A stretch of DNA of 64,000 nucleotides from Cylindrodendrum hubeiense (GCA_014621425.1 JAANBB010000003.1:248001-312000); one strand, 5' to 3'; shown: positions 22,530 to 34,966, numbered from the stretch's first letter. Notes: generated by a model not told the origin, from the letters alone. A program made the numbers and translations.

Positions 22530-24121
22530 TCACAACCCACCAAGTCCCCCAACGTGCTGGTGAAAGTCATATTCCTGAGGATATTTTGACATGATCCTCT
22601 TCAGCTCCTGCCTTTGCGCCTCGGCTTCTTCGGTCAAGTCTGCATAAACGTCCGAGAAAATGGCACTCAAGGCTGGCTTCTTCTCCCTTTCGGCGAGTTT
22701 CAACTCCTGGATTACGTCTTTTCGAATCTGCGTCCTGGTCTCGTTATCTTTGCTTTCGCTCCACAACTGCTTGTGTTCCAGCCACTGTCGAAGCCGCGCA
22801 ATGGGATCGTTGGTAGGAGTCTTCCACTGAGCTACCTCCTCACTGCTGCGGTAGGCGGAACTGTCATCGCTGGTGCTGTGGTGAGAAATCCTGTAGCTCA
22901 TGAACTCTAGAAGTATCGGTCTACCGCCATCTTCTAGAGCCTTCCGACGAGCGGCCTTGGTGGCTTCATACACGGCGAAAATATCGGTGCCATCAACACG
23001 CAGAGTCTCAATTCCGTACCCACTGCCACGACTGGCAATTCCGTCTCCCCGGTACTGCTCTGAGGCCGGGGTTGATATCGCAAATCCATTATTGCGACAG
23101 ATGAAAATCACGGGACACTGCTGAGTAGCTGCCATGTTGAGAGCGCCATGAAAGTCGCCTTCGCTAGCGGCGCCCTCACCAAAGTAGCAGGCTGCCACTC
23201 GCGGTTCCTTGGTTGAGTCTTCGAGTGCTTCCATCTTCAATGCATATGCCGCTCCAGTGGCATGGGGAATTTGGGTTCCAAGGGTTGACGCAACCGCGTG
23301 CTAATCAGTCAGCACCAGATCTATCAACGCAACCCCATGAGAAAAACTTACAACGCCGACCTTATCCTTTCCGCTATAATGAACAGGCATATTGCGACCC
23401 TTGCCAGGGTCATTGCAGTTTGAAGTCAACTGACTCATGAAATCCTTGAGCTCAAAGCCACGTTGTAGGAAGACACCATGTTCCCTGTATTGGCAGGTAA
23501 TGACATCTTTTGCAGCCAGTGCCGCAGCCGACCCAACCATGACTGCCTCCTCGCCAGCAGATACCTTGCTAGTGTATTAGCGATCAAGGATGCTATCTTT
23601 TTACTCGGTTGAGTGACACACCATGTAAAAGCTTAGGCGACCATGCCTCTGCGCTTCAAACATGATACTGTCCATGATGTTGACTTTCAGTTAATCTGTG
23701 TTAGCTAAACTGTGTCATTTATCTTGTCAAATGTCATACCGGTAAGCATATTTTGGTACCACTTAAGCACCTGTTCGTTGGGGATGTCAGCAGAAAGTTG
23801 ACTCTCATCTTGAATGACATTATTTGAGCTCATGATAGTATATGTCGAGATCGGGGGCAGTTGAGATGGCACTATCCAGTCCATTTTGGTACTGAGGGGG
23901 CTATGTACTGCGCCCGGAAAACGAGGATTGGGATTCCTTGTAGATGAGTTAGCTTGCTATAGAGGCTCAGGCTGAATAGGTTGGATGTACCTCGCCACCT
24001 CGCGGGAGACCCTGGACGCTGAAATCCATCGTATAAAGCTACCCGGCGTATAAGACCCACGACTGCATGAAGGAGTTCTGATGGTTGAACGCCAGCTACC
24101 AAAATTCTGGGATCTCATCAT
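22530..24121 (-). CDS. Branched-chain 2-oxoacid dehydrogenase E1 subunit alpha
   Basis: Thiamine-diphosphate-binding alpha subunit; 457 residues in five exons on the minus strand: 24121-23991, 23936-23740, 23683-23622, 23564-23352 and 23300-22530. The first exon encodes a textbook presequence (MMRSQNFGSWRSTIRTPS, Arg-rich). The second carries RFPGAVHS and QLPPISTYTIMSS, matching the family's mature N-terminus. Further family text is MDSIMFEAQRHGRLSFYM, YREHGVFLQRGFELKDF and GKGRNMPVHY. The TPP/Mg motif is GEGAASEGDFHGALNMAA...NN. The phosphorylation loop YRISHHSTSDDSSAYRS is conserved, so kinase control is possible. It is head-to-head with the E2 gene (346 bp between starts). The two exons nearest the start are my reconstruction from splice signals. 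Confidence 0.92.
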
Positions 24122-24467
24122 ATTGGGTTGGGCGCGGCTTGGGAAATAAGCCCAGGTGACGGATGGAATACATAAACAAAGTGATCCAGATTACCCTATG
24201 GATATTTCACGGCGTGTAATATCAAATAGCGGCGGCTACAATCGGCCATCCTCCGGTCAAGCTTGTGATCGGGATCATGCCCCTCACAGCGGGACCGATT
24301 TAGGAAGTACCGACATCACCTCGGGAATTGGTGCACGTAGACTTTCGGCTCTCTCGGCATTAGTCAAAGCCCTGTAAATGCGTGGTTATTCCCGTGATTG
24401 TGAATTGACCGATGCTTAGAGAAGCTGTTCCTGGATCTGGAATATTATTGTCGACTTCTAGACCTCA
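24122..24467. promoter_or_regulatory. Bidirectional promoter between E1-alpha and E2
   Basis: This 346-bp gap separates the divergent E1-alpha and E2 starts and must hold both promoters, which favours co-expression. It contains several CGG/CCG words around 24230-24265 (for example cggcggctacaatcggcc). These are the half-sites used by Zn2Cys6 regulators, but such words are common by chance. Confidence 0.5.
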
Positions 24468-26131
24468 ATGTACGGATTACCGCAGAAACGGTTGCGACGC
24501 CCAATAACGATGGCTTTCAACAGCCTCATTGGTGTCAATCGAATGCTACCTGGATACAAAAGTATTCTGCAGCGAAGATTGTTTCATCGCAGTAGAATCC
24601 TCAATGCATTAACACCATACCTATTAGCAGACATCGGCGAGGGTAAGCCAGACGGTGGTAAACCACCGTGTGTGTCAAAGCTAACCTTCTTCTAGGGATA
24701 ACCGAATGCCGAATCACATCGTGGTCTGTGAAGCCCGGGGATTACATAAAACAATTCGATCCGATTTGTGAAGTGCAGTCCGACAAGGCGTCAGTTGAGG
24801 TAGAATTGCGGTTTCACCACCAACTCCATGACTTTGCATTCGCTAATTCGTCGAGCTGACCTAGATCACGTCTCGATTTGAAGGGACAGTAAAATCGCTT
24901 CATTATGAAGTTGACGACATGGCAGCAGTCGGATCTGTAGGTGCAATGATGATACAAGTGCCACCTTTCATACTCTGACAGCAAACAGGCTCTCGTGGAT
25001 ATTGAAACCGACGACGTGGAGGATCCAGCGGAGCTTATACATGAGCCAAGTGACCATAAAATTGAAGAAACTCCTGCAAATACCACAGCAATTAACTCGA
25101 AACCCCAAATCTTGTCTAAAGAATCGGCTGAGACACTAAATAAGCCTCCATCAGGGTCTAGTATCGCACATTCGCTATCAACTACAGCGATACCCCATAT
25201 CGCAACACCTGCTGTTAGGCACATGCTCAAAGAGCTGGGCCTTAATATTTCTGCTATTCAAGGAACCGGAAAAGGCGGGAGAGTTCTCAAGGAAGATGTT
25301 CAGAGACACGCCGCAGCGATAGGGATTGCTTCCCCCTCACGACCCGCAGACAAAATCCCCGAGAATAGCACTGCCCAGAAACAAGATCACCGGATACCAC
25401 TATCCTCTATCCAGAACCAGATGTTTCAGTCGATGACTCGGTCTCTGTTGATCCCGCACCTTCTTTACACGCACAATGTGGACTTGACCGGCCTAACAGC
25501 TCTACGAAGGCGGATTATAAGTGATCCCAGCCTATCCGCACATCTGCATGCAAATCATTCTACAACGAAGCTGACACTTCTTCCGTTCGTGCTGAAGGCT
25601 TTGTCGCAGGCAGTCACCAACTATCCTAATGTGAACTCTATTCTCGACACAGTGACAGATCCAGACCAACCGCATCTCGTACTAAAGGCGTCTCATAATT
25701 TCGGTGTAGCTGTCGATACGCCCAAGGGACTCTTAGTGCCCGTGGTTCGGAATGTTCAGGACCGCTCTATTCTTTCTATTGCAGCGGAAATTTCGCGCCT
25801 GAGCACATTGGCCAAAGAAGGACGACTCATCCCAAGCGACATGACTGGGACCACACTGGTGGTTAGCAATATCGGAAGTATCGGGGGCCAGACAATTGCG
25901 CCAGTGATTTTGTCGCCTATGACAGCAATTGTGGCGATTGGACGGGCCACTCAAATCCCAGCATTTGAAACAGATGCACATGGTCATGAGAAAATCGTCA
26001 AGAAGGAACAGGTGACGTTGAGCTGGAGTGCCGATCACCGAGTCCTAGATGGTGCAAGCGTGGCTCGATGTGCTCAGAGCGTCGGATCTTGGTTGGAGAA
26101 CATCGATGCACTGGCTTTGATCTTGAAGTAG
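24468..26131 (+). CDS. Branched-chain 2-oxoacid dehydrogenase E2 (dihydrolipoamide acyltransferase)
   Basis: Lipoamide acyltransferase core of the mitochondrial complex, transferring the branched acyl group to CoA; 497 residues. Exons are 24468-24642, 24696-24799, 24865-24936 and 24989-26131. The Arg-rich presequence (MYGLPQKRLRRPITMAF) is followed by the lipoyl domain, with YLLADIGEGITECRI and Lys89 in CEVQSDKASVEITSRFEG as the lipoyl site. The peripheral-subunit-binding domain is ATPAVRHMLKELGLNIS plus GTGKGGRVLKEDV. The catalytic domain ends in SADHRVLDGASVAR, with His467 and Asp471 as the catalytic pair. All three domains are intact. It is divergent from E1-alpha. The shared E3 subunit is not in the window. 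Confidence 0.93.
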
Positions 26132-26897
26132 ACATATGGTCGTCCATTTGACATCAGCACGAGGAGAATGTCATGGGGTTTCGGCTTTACCGTTGGTCAA
26201 GCGCTAGTTTCGAGGCAGGCGAAGGTCTAAGCCAAAGGACGTTAGTAAAGCTCAGGCGCTGTTCTTGATATGGATGAGCTGAAGGATGCAATAGACTACT
26301 GACAATGGAAGTTGTCATCCGTTAAGGGGTCGATCTCTACACGCCCTAAACGCCCTGCAGTGACGGTGATGCGATAAGGTCTACCCCGCAACGCCACAGT
26401 ATCATCGTCTCGTTTGCTCCGCTGTTCCAGCCCGGGGGCATGTCTCTTGCAATTCACACTTTGACGATGCCATCGATGAGTCCTATTCCGAGACATAACT
26501 CTATAAAACACGGGGGTATCATGTTGATCGATTGTGTTACTCGCCTAGATGCAGCTTGCGCAGTATGCAGCATCAAAGAGCTGGGGTATTGGCTGAGGGA
26601 GAGTAGCTGCGTGCTGACGGCTCGGAACAAGGATGGATAGAGAGGGGTGGGGTGATGTGTTATCTATGTTCCGTTTCGAGGATAGCACCGTCAGGGGTCC
26701 TCACTTTTATCGGTCTCACGATTGACCTTGGAAGATACAGAGCGTGATACAAGATAACGCATGCTCCCTCCACGGTGGACATTGACTGCGATTGACCCAC
26801 CACTATCAGATCCTTGTAACTTCGTCTTTTCTATAAACACCGTCAATTAGGAATCCTCAAGTGCGCAAAGCGGGAGGTTCCTGCCACACATCGCACC
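26132..26897. other. Intergenic region before the MFS gene
   Basis: This 766-bp gap holds the E2 3' end and the transporter promoter. A TATA-like tttctataaacacc sits at about 26827-26840, roughly 60 bp before the start. The short plus-strand frame at 26440-26640 has no recognisable family. Confidence 0.35.
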
Positions 26898-28888
26898 ATG
26901 GACACGACCACGCTACCCCCTGGCACCCAGCGGATCGAGGACGCGAATGGGACCCAAGTCCTGCTCGCGCCTCAGCCAAGTTCCGACCCGAACCAGCCCT
27001 TGGTCAGTACACGCTCAGGCCTGAGGGCGGAAACGCGATTAACAAGATGCGTTCCAACAGAACTGGAGCACATGGCGCAAAACGCTTCACATGACGCTTC
27101 TCTCGCTTTACGCGATGATGGTGTTTGCAATGTATGGCCCCTCAGACGCAGCAACGCATCGGAGAATATGCACGCTAACAGCTGTTAAACAGCCTCTGCG
27201 TTAGCGTTCCTCTCTGGCAGGACTTCAATGAGGAGCTCGGGATCAGCTACGACATGCTCAACAACGGCTACGCTACCAACATGGCGACCCTGGCTGTCGG
27301 CTGTATTATTTTCATCCCCATCGCCCTCCGCATTGGCCGCCGGCCTGTATACATCGCAACTGCCTTAATCATGTTTGCTTCTGCCGTCTGGCAGGCTAAG
27401 ATGCAAACTGTAGGGGATATTATAGGCACTAATGCAGTCATGGGTCTTGCTGGTGCCGTCAACGAGGCTCTTTTCCAGGTGACTGTGCGTCGCATTCGAC
27501 CCCAAACTCTTCCTTACAGGCACGACACTGTATCTAACTTATTCCCAATCGACTAGGTTTCGGATCTTTTCTTCGTGCACCAAAGAGGCACAATGAATGG
27601 TGTATACCTTATCATGGTCATGATCGGAGTGAGTTCATCATGCCTATAGATATTAAACATGTAGCGTGTTTTACTAACGGCGGGTGGCTTTCAGAACTAC
27701 TTGGGCCCCGTCGCCGCCGGCAATGTCGCAGTTGCTATGGGCTGGCGCTGGGCGTTTTGGTGGTGCAGTATCTTCATGGGAGTGATATGTGTGCTTATGG
27801 TGTTCTTTCTAGAAGAATCCAAGTATATCGCGCCTCCACTCACCGGCCACGAGGTGCCAATGGAACGTCAAGGCAGCGATCTCGTCAAGCTTAACAGCAT
27901 AACAAAGCCGGCCATGAAGCAATCCCCCAATGACGACTCGGGCACGATGATTGCCCAGCCACGGAGGTTGGTCGATATTGATGCCACGATTCCAATGAAA
28001 ACATACCGGGAGAGGCATGCTTTTTGGTCGTTGGATAACCAGGCGACCGAACGCCGGTCCATATGGCAGCAGATATACGAACCATTCCAGCTCCTTGTCG
28101 CATTCCCAGCCGTCATGTTCGCGGCCCTTCAATATGGCTTCGCCATCGCCATGCTTGCCATCCTCGCTGTCACGCAGTCTGCACTTTACGCGGCTCCTCC
28201 TTACAATTTCACCACCGCGGGTGTCGGAAATATGAACATACCTCCCGCCATTGGCTCTATACTCGGTGCCCTTTTTGGCGGGCCGCTCATTGACTATCTC
28301 ATTGTTCAGGTTGCCAAAAGACGAGGTGGAATTTACGAACCGGAAACTCGGTTGTGGCTGTTCCTCGTACCTGGCTTATCCATGACAATCGGCTGTCTCA
28401 TGTATGGCTTGACTATTGCCAAGGTTTGCACGCACACCCACTCTTGCCATGAAAAGTAATTAATAAGTGACTTAGGGAATGCCGTGGATTATCAACGCGG
28501 TAGGCGCCGGCTTCATCGGCTTCGCTATCGGCGGCACTGGCGACATGGCCCTCACATATGTCCAAGACTCATACCAATTGGTAAGTGCGACTTTGTCAAT
28601 TTCTTTTTACCAAATCCGCTATCCAAATAAATTCAACGGCTAACTCGTTGAAAGATCCTTGGAAATGCTCTGACAGCAGTCGTGTTCGTGCGCAACATCA
28701 TCGCTACAGCTCTCGTCTTCGCTGTGACGCCTTGGATGACAAACATGGGCGTATACAACATGTTTGTTCTATTGGGCTGCATCTCTGCGGCTATCGCTTT
28801 GACTTGCATACCATTGATTATCTGGGGTCGCAAGTTCCGCGTTCAATTGGCAGACAAGTATGCACACTATGCTGCTTTGCAATATTAG
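26898..28888 (+). CDS. MFS transporter (DHA1-like)
   Basis: Major facilitator of 535 residues with about 12 membrane helices. Seven exons: 26898-27002, 27061-27131, 27193-27484, 27557-27628, 27695-28423, 28476-28580 and 28655-28888. Family text includes WSTWRKTLHMTLLSLYAMM at helix 1 and CVSVPLWQDFNEELGISYD. RIGRRPVYIATA is the signature loop between helices 2 and 3. VSDLFFVHQRGTMNGVYLIM and WRWAFWWCSIFMGV follow. A charged loop of about 100 residues separates the two halves. The C-terminal half has QDSYQLILGNALTAVVFVRN. It lies between a mitochondrial E2 and a secreted esterase, so it could export or import the metabolite handled by this block; that is inference. Confidence 0.9.
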
Positions 28889-30216
28889 GTCGTGCGTCTG
28901 GTGAAACGACTTCGAGTAGCCACACGTGAAATATCACACGTACTATAGTAAATTCAAATCATGAACTTCAATACAACCGGTAAATATTGCATCGCGAATT
29001 ATGAGGTCTTCATTTTCTTAGTTATTTAAAGTGTTGGCACAACTTGCCTGTTTGTTTGTTTGTGTATTTGGGGACGATGAGACAAATATTTGACTACAGG
29101 GTGGGTAGCCACTTGGGAACGAACCAAAGAGCAACCACGAACTAGATTAAATAGCACTCCGTTAATAATAATAAAGCGCCCATTCCCTTGGTGTCTGTAG
29201 AGGGAAGCCTGTGAACTACTGATGAGACCTAGGTGTAATCTAGCATTGTACTTTGTGTGGTCAAATTGACATCACTCCTCGTGGTGGACAAGAAGATCGC
29301 CTCCGAACCGACAACGCTTCCGCCACTTAACGCGATCAAGAGCAACATCTATCGTATTTTAGGCAACTGCTATTAATAATTTTCTCATCTAGGCTAAATG
29401 TCTACACAATATGCGAAAGGAATAGCCATATAGCACGGCCTAAAATAAAACTTCCTGCATGTCCAGCTCTGCCATTTTATTCCACAACCAAGATCGGGTG
29501 TGTTCGTGGCCCTACTAGGTGAAGAGAATGGGTGGTCTGTATAAACGAACCCCAATTGTTTAGCCTGTCAAAACCTTGTTGGTATTGACCAGACAAGGAG
29601 CAGGCGTCGGCTATGGGTTATCCTCGGTAGCGCGTGGCTGGAGTAAACTGCAGCTCATGAAAGCTGCCAATGAGCTTGACACGTGGAAATGCGGTCAAGG
29701 CTATAATCCTGTTTTGGAAGAGTGAAATGCTATATTTTTCATCCCTTGTTTATTAATAACAGTGCCGAAACGGATGTAACATGCACCCATGTCTATAGAG
29801 GCAAGAAATATGTCTTTAGTGGGAAGAAATGAGTGAGGGACGAACAAAATGCGATTTCGGCTAATGCTCCGAGTTTCAAATCCACAATGCCTCATTTATC
29901 CACGAAACGCAGGGCAACATTATGTGGAGACGCGGACAAGCACCAGCTTAGCAAATGTTACTCCGGCTTCAGGTGAAGGGAACCAGCCCGTTTGGTTTCG
30001 CAAAACTTCCGATGCACCATTTCAGGGTCGCATGACTCCCGTCTCGGGACAAGAGCGTGAAACTACCCCCGCAAGGATCCGCAAGGATCGAGTTATGTTA
30101 AAACAACAGAGTGCGCGCCGTAAATTGCGCGACTACTACATTTTTGCTCAGGCAAGTGGAAACGTGCACACAAAGAATCCTCATAGTATCCGGCTTTTTA
30201 GAGAAAAACGTACAAC
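28889..30216. other. Long intergenic region (1.3 kb), no gene seen
   Basis: A/T-rich in its first half (for example aataataataaag near 29166). No open frame with family similarity was found on either strand. A plus-strand frame from 29849 runs into the esterase gene in another phase and is a shadow. The last 300 bp probably form the esterase promoter. Confidence 0.3.
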
Positions 30217-31234
30217 ATGTGGTCCAACGACAAGTCTTTGTTTCTCATTCTTTCAGCGCTGGCGCTGCGTGCCAACGGGCAGTCATGTCCTGAAGTGTAC
30301 ATCTTCGGCGCCCGGGAGACTACGGCTTCGGCTGGATTTGGATCTGCGGGGGCCATGATTGACATGATCATCGCCGACCATCCCAACGCTACTTCGGAAG
30401 CAATCGTCTACCCAGCATGCGGAGGACAGTCGTCGTGTGGCAGCATCTCTTACGCGGATTCTGCGAAGGCGGGGACGAGCGCTGTCGCAACAGTCGTCAA
30501 CGACTTCAATACTGAGTGTCCAGACACGCAGATTGTGCTGGTTGGGTACTCGCAGGTAGGTTAACCATTGGGACTGACGGGCAAAGGTGGATGTTGTACT
30601 AACATATGCAAAAAGGGAGGACAAATTATGGACAACGCTCTCTGCGGTGGCGGCGACTCGGGCGCTGGCATTACCGACACAACCGTTCCCATCTCGACCA
30701 GTGCTCTCAAGATGATCAAGGCGACAATTCTCATGGGAGATCCCCGATATGTCTCCGGGCTCGCATACGGAGTAGGAACCTGCACAAGCGGAGGCGTAAG
30801 TCATGATATGCCCATATTTTCACAGACGAATGAACGCTGACAAACTCGCACAGTTCGATGCCCGGGCGTCTGGCTTCGTATGCCCCAGCGCCAGCAAAGT
30901 TCAGCTGTACTGTGACGCCGAGGATCCGTATTGCTGCAACGGCAGCGACGCCGCGCATCATCAGCAGTACGTTAGCTTGTATGGAGATGAGGCACTTGCT
31001 TTTGTCAACAGCAAGCTCGCTACCTCTACTGATAGCTCTGACGATGCTACCACCGTTGCTACCACCGTTGCTGACGACACCACTGAGACTTCAGCGGTTG
31101 CGACTGGTAGCAGCAGCACGACTTGCGCCGCAATTTGGGGCCAGTGTGGTGGCCAGCAATGGACCGGCGCAACCTGTTGTTCAACGGGCACCTGCGTGGC
31201 CGCCAACCAATATTATTCACAGTGCCGTAACTAG
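30217..31234 (+). CDS. Secreted carbohydrate esterase family 5 (acetylxylan esterase-like) with CBM1
   Basis: Extracellular esterase of 299 residues; exons 30217-30555, 30616-30795 and 30854-31234. A signal peptide ([19 protein letters not shown]) leads into the CE5 start [14 protein letters not shown]. The nucleophile elbow is VLVGYSQ|GGQIM with Ser112. The acid and base sit in [20 protein letters not shown] Thr/Ser-rich linker follows. The last 36 residues form a fungal cellulose-binding domain ([19 protein letters not shown] and [11 protein letters not shown]). This is a plant-cell-wall enzyme. Its place among mitochondrial 2-oxoacid genes looks coincidental, or marks the cluster boundary. 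Confidence 0.92.
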
Positions 31235-31542
31235 AGACAAATGTGGCCGTGGTTGGTATTTAAAAGTGGCTAGGAAATTCCATGTACATTATTATCCAGG
31301 ACAATTTCATGACGAACTACAGTGTCTTCCCCGTGTCTTAATTTCGGCGCGTCGACGCCAACCCGCCTGGAACTCGGCGAACTAGCGAGGACCCGACGGC
31401 GCTCTGACTAGACGCCGACGCAGCCACATCGCGTTTCGCTCAGCTCCATCTTCATTCCGCTCCTTGGTCCTGCACCAACAGTAAATCGATCTCAAGCCAA
31501 TCGTATTGTTTTGTACCTCCAGCTTGCTTCCGGCTCCTTGCA
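31235..31542. other. Intergenic region before the 2-oxoglutarate-type E2
   Basis: This 308-bp gap holds the esterase 3' end and the E2 promoter, with a pyrimidine-rich leader just before 31543. No gene was seen. Confidence 0.3.
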
Positions 31543-32987
31543 ATGTTGTCAACACGAATAGCCGCCGGCGCAAGCATACCCCTGCGCCATCTGCGCGCTT
31601 GGAGTCGCCGTCTGCCCCAGATCGCCATTACGAGACGCACCTATGCTGACATTATTGTCAAGGTGCCTCAGATGGCCGAGTCAATATCCGAGGGCACCCT
31701 CGAGCAGTTTTCTAAGCGCCTCGGCCAATTTGTCGAGCAGGATGAGGAGATTGCGACGGTTGAGACTGACAAGGTACATTCTATTTGGAACCCTGTGCAC
31801 ATTGTGGTCTTAGGCTGATCCCACTTGCTGTTTAGATTGATGTGGCCGTCAATGCTCCCGAAGCTGGCACCATCCGAGAGTTCCTTGTCAGTGAAAAGGA
31901 TACAGTCATTGTCGGTCAGGGTTTGGTTCGTCTCGAGCTTGGCGACACACCACCCAGCATTGACAACGAGGTTCCCCAAGAATCCCGTCCCGAGAATGAG
32001 AAAAGTTATCCCATTACTGAGGATCCAGAACCAATACGAAATATAAAGGAACAGCCTGACCTTGCTGTGCCGCCACCAGTCGTTGTGATGCACACCGAAC
32101 CCGAATCTATATCCACATCTTCAATCGCCTCGGCCGACGGCCCAAACCCTGGCCATCGTGAGGAGTATCGCGTATGAGAACCTCACTATTTCCTTCAATT
32201 CTTCCGACCTCGTTCGTTGCTAAGGTGCCGCTAGCTGAAAATGAACCGCATGCGCCTCCGAATTGCCGAACGCCTCAAGCAGTCCCAGAATTCGGCTGCT
32301 CCACTGACTACCTTTAATGAGGTGGATATGTCCAGTATAATAGAGCTGTGGAAGTTGCACAAGAATGACGTCCTTGAGAGGACAGGGACCAAACTGGGGT
32401 TTATGGGTGCCATCACCCGAGCTTGCGTCCTTGCCCTGCGAGATCTACCTATAGTGAATGCGTCTATAGAAGGGCCCAATGGCGGTGACACGATTGTGTA
32501 CCGAAACTATATAGATATTGGGATCACTGTAGCTAGTGCTAATGGCCTAGCTACTCCGGTCCTTCGTAACGTTGAAACTATGGACATGGTCGGAATTGAG
32601 AAGTCCATTGCAGACATGGGCCAAAAGGTCCGTACTTGGGTGTTTCCCAATTGCCCCTCCCCAAATGGGTAGCTGACATGATGGATTCAGGGTCGCAATG
32701 GTAAACTAACAATTGAGGACATGACTGGGGGCACCTTCACTATTGACGAGAGTGGCGTCTTCGGCTCGCTGATGGGTACTACCATGATCAATCTGCCACA
32801 AACAGCCGTCCTCGGTGTCCACAGCATTAGGGAACGCCCAATTGCCGTCAATGGCAAGGTCCAAGTCCGACCGATGATGTACCTATCGTTAACATATGAT
32901 CACCGCCTGCTGGATGGGAGAGAGGGTACGGGGTTCCTCGTAAAGGTGAAAGAGTACATGGAGGATCCGAGGCGCCTGCTTCTGTAG
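31543..32987 (+). CDS. Dihydrolipoamide succinyltransferase-like E2 (2-oxoglutarate dehydrogenase type)
   Basis: Mitochondrial E2 that passes succinyl (or glutaryl) groups from lipoamide to CoA; 418 residues. Exons are 31543-31773, 31836-32171, 32235-32627 and 32691-32987. The presequence is [20 protein letters not shown] plus further Arg. The lipoyl domain reads [18 protein letters not shown], with Lys77 in [19 protein letters not shown]. The linker is Pro/Glu-rich and lacks an E1/E3-binding domain, as in eukaryotic DLST. The catalytic domain starts [19 protein letters not shown] and ends [12 protein letters not shown] (His391, Asp395). All key residues are intact. Every fungus needs one DLST for the TCA cycle, so this may be a second, cluster-specific copy or the main one; the window cannot decide. 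Confidence 0.92.
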
Positions 32988-33379
32988 ATGACACCATATA
33001 AACCCATGCTTATTCGAGTCATGCCATGAAAAGTCCGTCTGAACCATGAGCCACATTTTGCTTTAAAGCGGTCCTGTTTGGGTATCTGAGTCATCTATTG
33101 GTTGTTTCCATGGCCCCACTCTCCCATTCTCACGAGTCACACGCCTTTCAGACGACATGGCCCGATATCGCCTCAATTGTATTTGGCCCTAGCAGAGGTC
33201 AGAGTCATCCTATGTCCAGGGCGGTAGGTTTGGCAACAAAATCATAAGGACGGATCAATATCTCCAAGCCGAAGCTACTCATGTATACTTGAGAGGCACA
33301 AACATTACCACGCTCTGGTTATAACGATAACAAGTACTGAGCCACGCTCTCCTGCACGACTCTCTTGTCAGTACACAGG
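32988..33379. other. Intergenic region before the class I aminotransferase
   Basis: This 392-bp gap separates two genes on the same strand. No open frame or repeat of note was seen. Confidence 0.3.
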
Positions 33380-34656
33380 ATGCTTCAGATCCCCCCCATC
33401 GAAGTCACAGTTGTGAGTTTACATTCCCCTGGTGATTTATTAAACTGGCTCATATGCTCATATGGACTTTGTAGTGGATTGAGAAATTGGAAGACCGTTG
33501 CAAGTATGATGCGGCCAGCACATGTTCCTCCAACATCTCCTTGCAGGATTTAATTGAGATATCCTTGGACCGCCAGGCCACAACTGATGCCTTGTCGCTA
33601 AATCTCATCAACCTCACCAATGGGCCGGCTCGAGGATCAGGTTCTTTGCGCACTAATATAGCGGCTCTATACCCAAATCACACAGCTCTGAAGGAGAACA
33701 TCTTGACAACAAATGGCGGAATTGTTGGTAACCAGGTCGTCCTACAAGCACTACTCTCACCCAAGGACCATGTAATATGCATGTATCCGACCTACGAGCA
33801 GTTATATCAAACCCCGACCATTATAGGAGCCGAGGTCACTCTTTGGAGGCTCGATGGCGCCAACGAGTGGGCACTGGATCTGGATTTCCTTCGATCGTCC
33901 ATCAAAGCGAACACAAAGATGATCATCTTGAACAGCCCGAACAACCCTACAGGCGCCTACCTCTCGAGAGACATGCAGAAGTCTATCGTCGAGGTGGCGA
34001 AGGAGCATGATTTGATCCTCTTTTGCGATGAAGTTTTTCGCCCTCTCTTTCGCCTCGACGACCAAAATCAAGTCCCTGGCTCCTTTCTCGAACTCGATTA
34101 CGAGAATGCTCTGGTAGTTGGATCCCTCAGCAAAGCCTACAGTCTTGCTAGCGTTAGAGTTGGCTGGATTGCGTCCAAAAGCTCAAAGCTACTGGAGAGG
34201 TGTGCCACCATACGACACAATTCGGCAGTCAGTGTCTCTCAACTTGACGAGCTAGTCGCCGTGGAGGTTCTCAACGATAGGTGCCGCATTCCACTATTAG
34301 AAAGAAACAAAAGGCTGGCCCAGGTAAATCTAGCTGCGTTGCAGCAATTCGTATCTGACAATGACGAATGCACCTGGATTATGCCTCGCTCCGGTACAAC
34401 AGCGATGCTCCAGTTTTGCCGAAATGGAAAGCCGGTCAACGATAAAGAGTTTTGCCTTCAATTGCTAAACAAAACGGGGGCACTACTCTGTCCCGCTAGC
34501 ATATGTTTTGGTATCAATGGGGACTTCCAGGGTTACGTTCGCATTGGAGCGGCAATTGAAACGCGCGAGATGGAGAGTGCATTGAGGGCTATGCGAGATT
34601 TTATGAAGGACGGGTTTTCTGAGGTTCCTCTGGCATCACTTGGGACCCGTATTTGA
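33380..34656 (+). CDS. Class I/II PLP-dependent aminotransferase (capreomycidine-synthase-like group)
   Basis: Fold-type I PLP enzyme of 404 residues; exons 33380-33412 and 33475-34656. The short first exon (MLQIPPIEVTV) is followed by WIEKLEDRCKYDAASTC. Class I signatures are TTNGGIVGNQVVLQALL, the Tyr in YPTYEQLYQTP, and NSPNNPTGAY (about 165-174). The PLP-contacting Asp196 is in LILFCDEVFRP, and the Schiff-base Lys231 is in VVGSLSKAYSLASVRVGW. The C-terminal Arg for the carboxylate is in GYVRIGAAIE. Fungal proteins of this type are often compared with capreomycidine synthase or ACC-synthase-like enzymes, so an amino-acid modifying reaction is as likely as plain transamination. No mitochondrial signal is clear. 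It is convergent with the DUF1338 gene. Confidence 0.88.
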
Positions 34657-34966
34657 GACAGCAAACAAATTGCGGCTCATAGTGATGATATTTTGCTCCC
34701 GTGAGATTGATGGATTGTAGAGTATTTAGCGGCTAGAAGACGCCAGTAAAATAGACGGTTTCCTTTGGCTTCGATCCTTGCCAAAATAAATGCTCCCAGA
34801 AATCATCAAGAGGCCATGATAGAATTAACAGTCTGTGATTTACCGTTGAAACGAGCTCTGAATCAGCAGGCGGATTTCGTCATAAAATATCCCACCTCAT
34901 CCAAGCTAAAACTTTGAAATGACAGAGTGTTAAGTTTGAGTATTGGAGAAATTCCAGCTCGGAGCT
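34657..34966. other. Convergent 3' region between aminotransferase and DUF1338 gene
   Basis: This 310-bp A/T-rich gap between two convergent genes serves as terminator region for both. No gene was seen. Confidence 0.3.

Noticed and set aside
29849..30358. 169-codon frame running into the CE5 esterase
   Set aside because: It overlaps the esterase signal peptide and catalytic domain in another phase; the esterase frame is clearly the real one.
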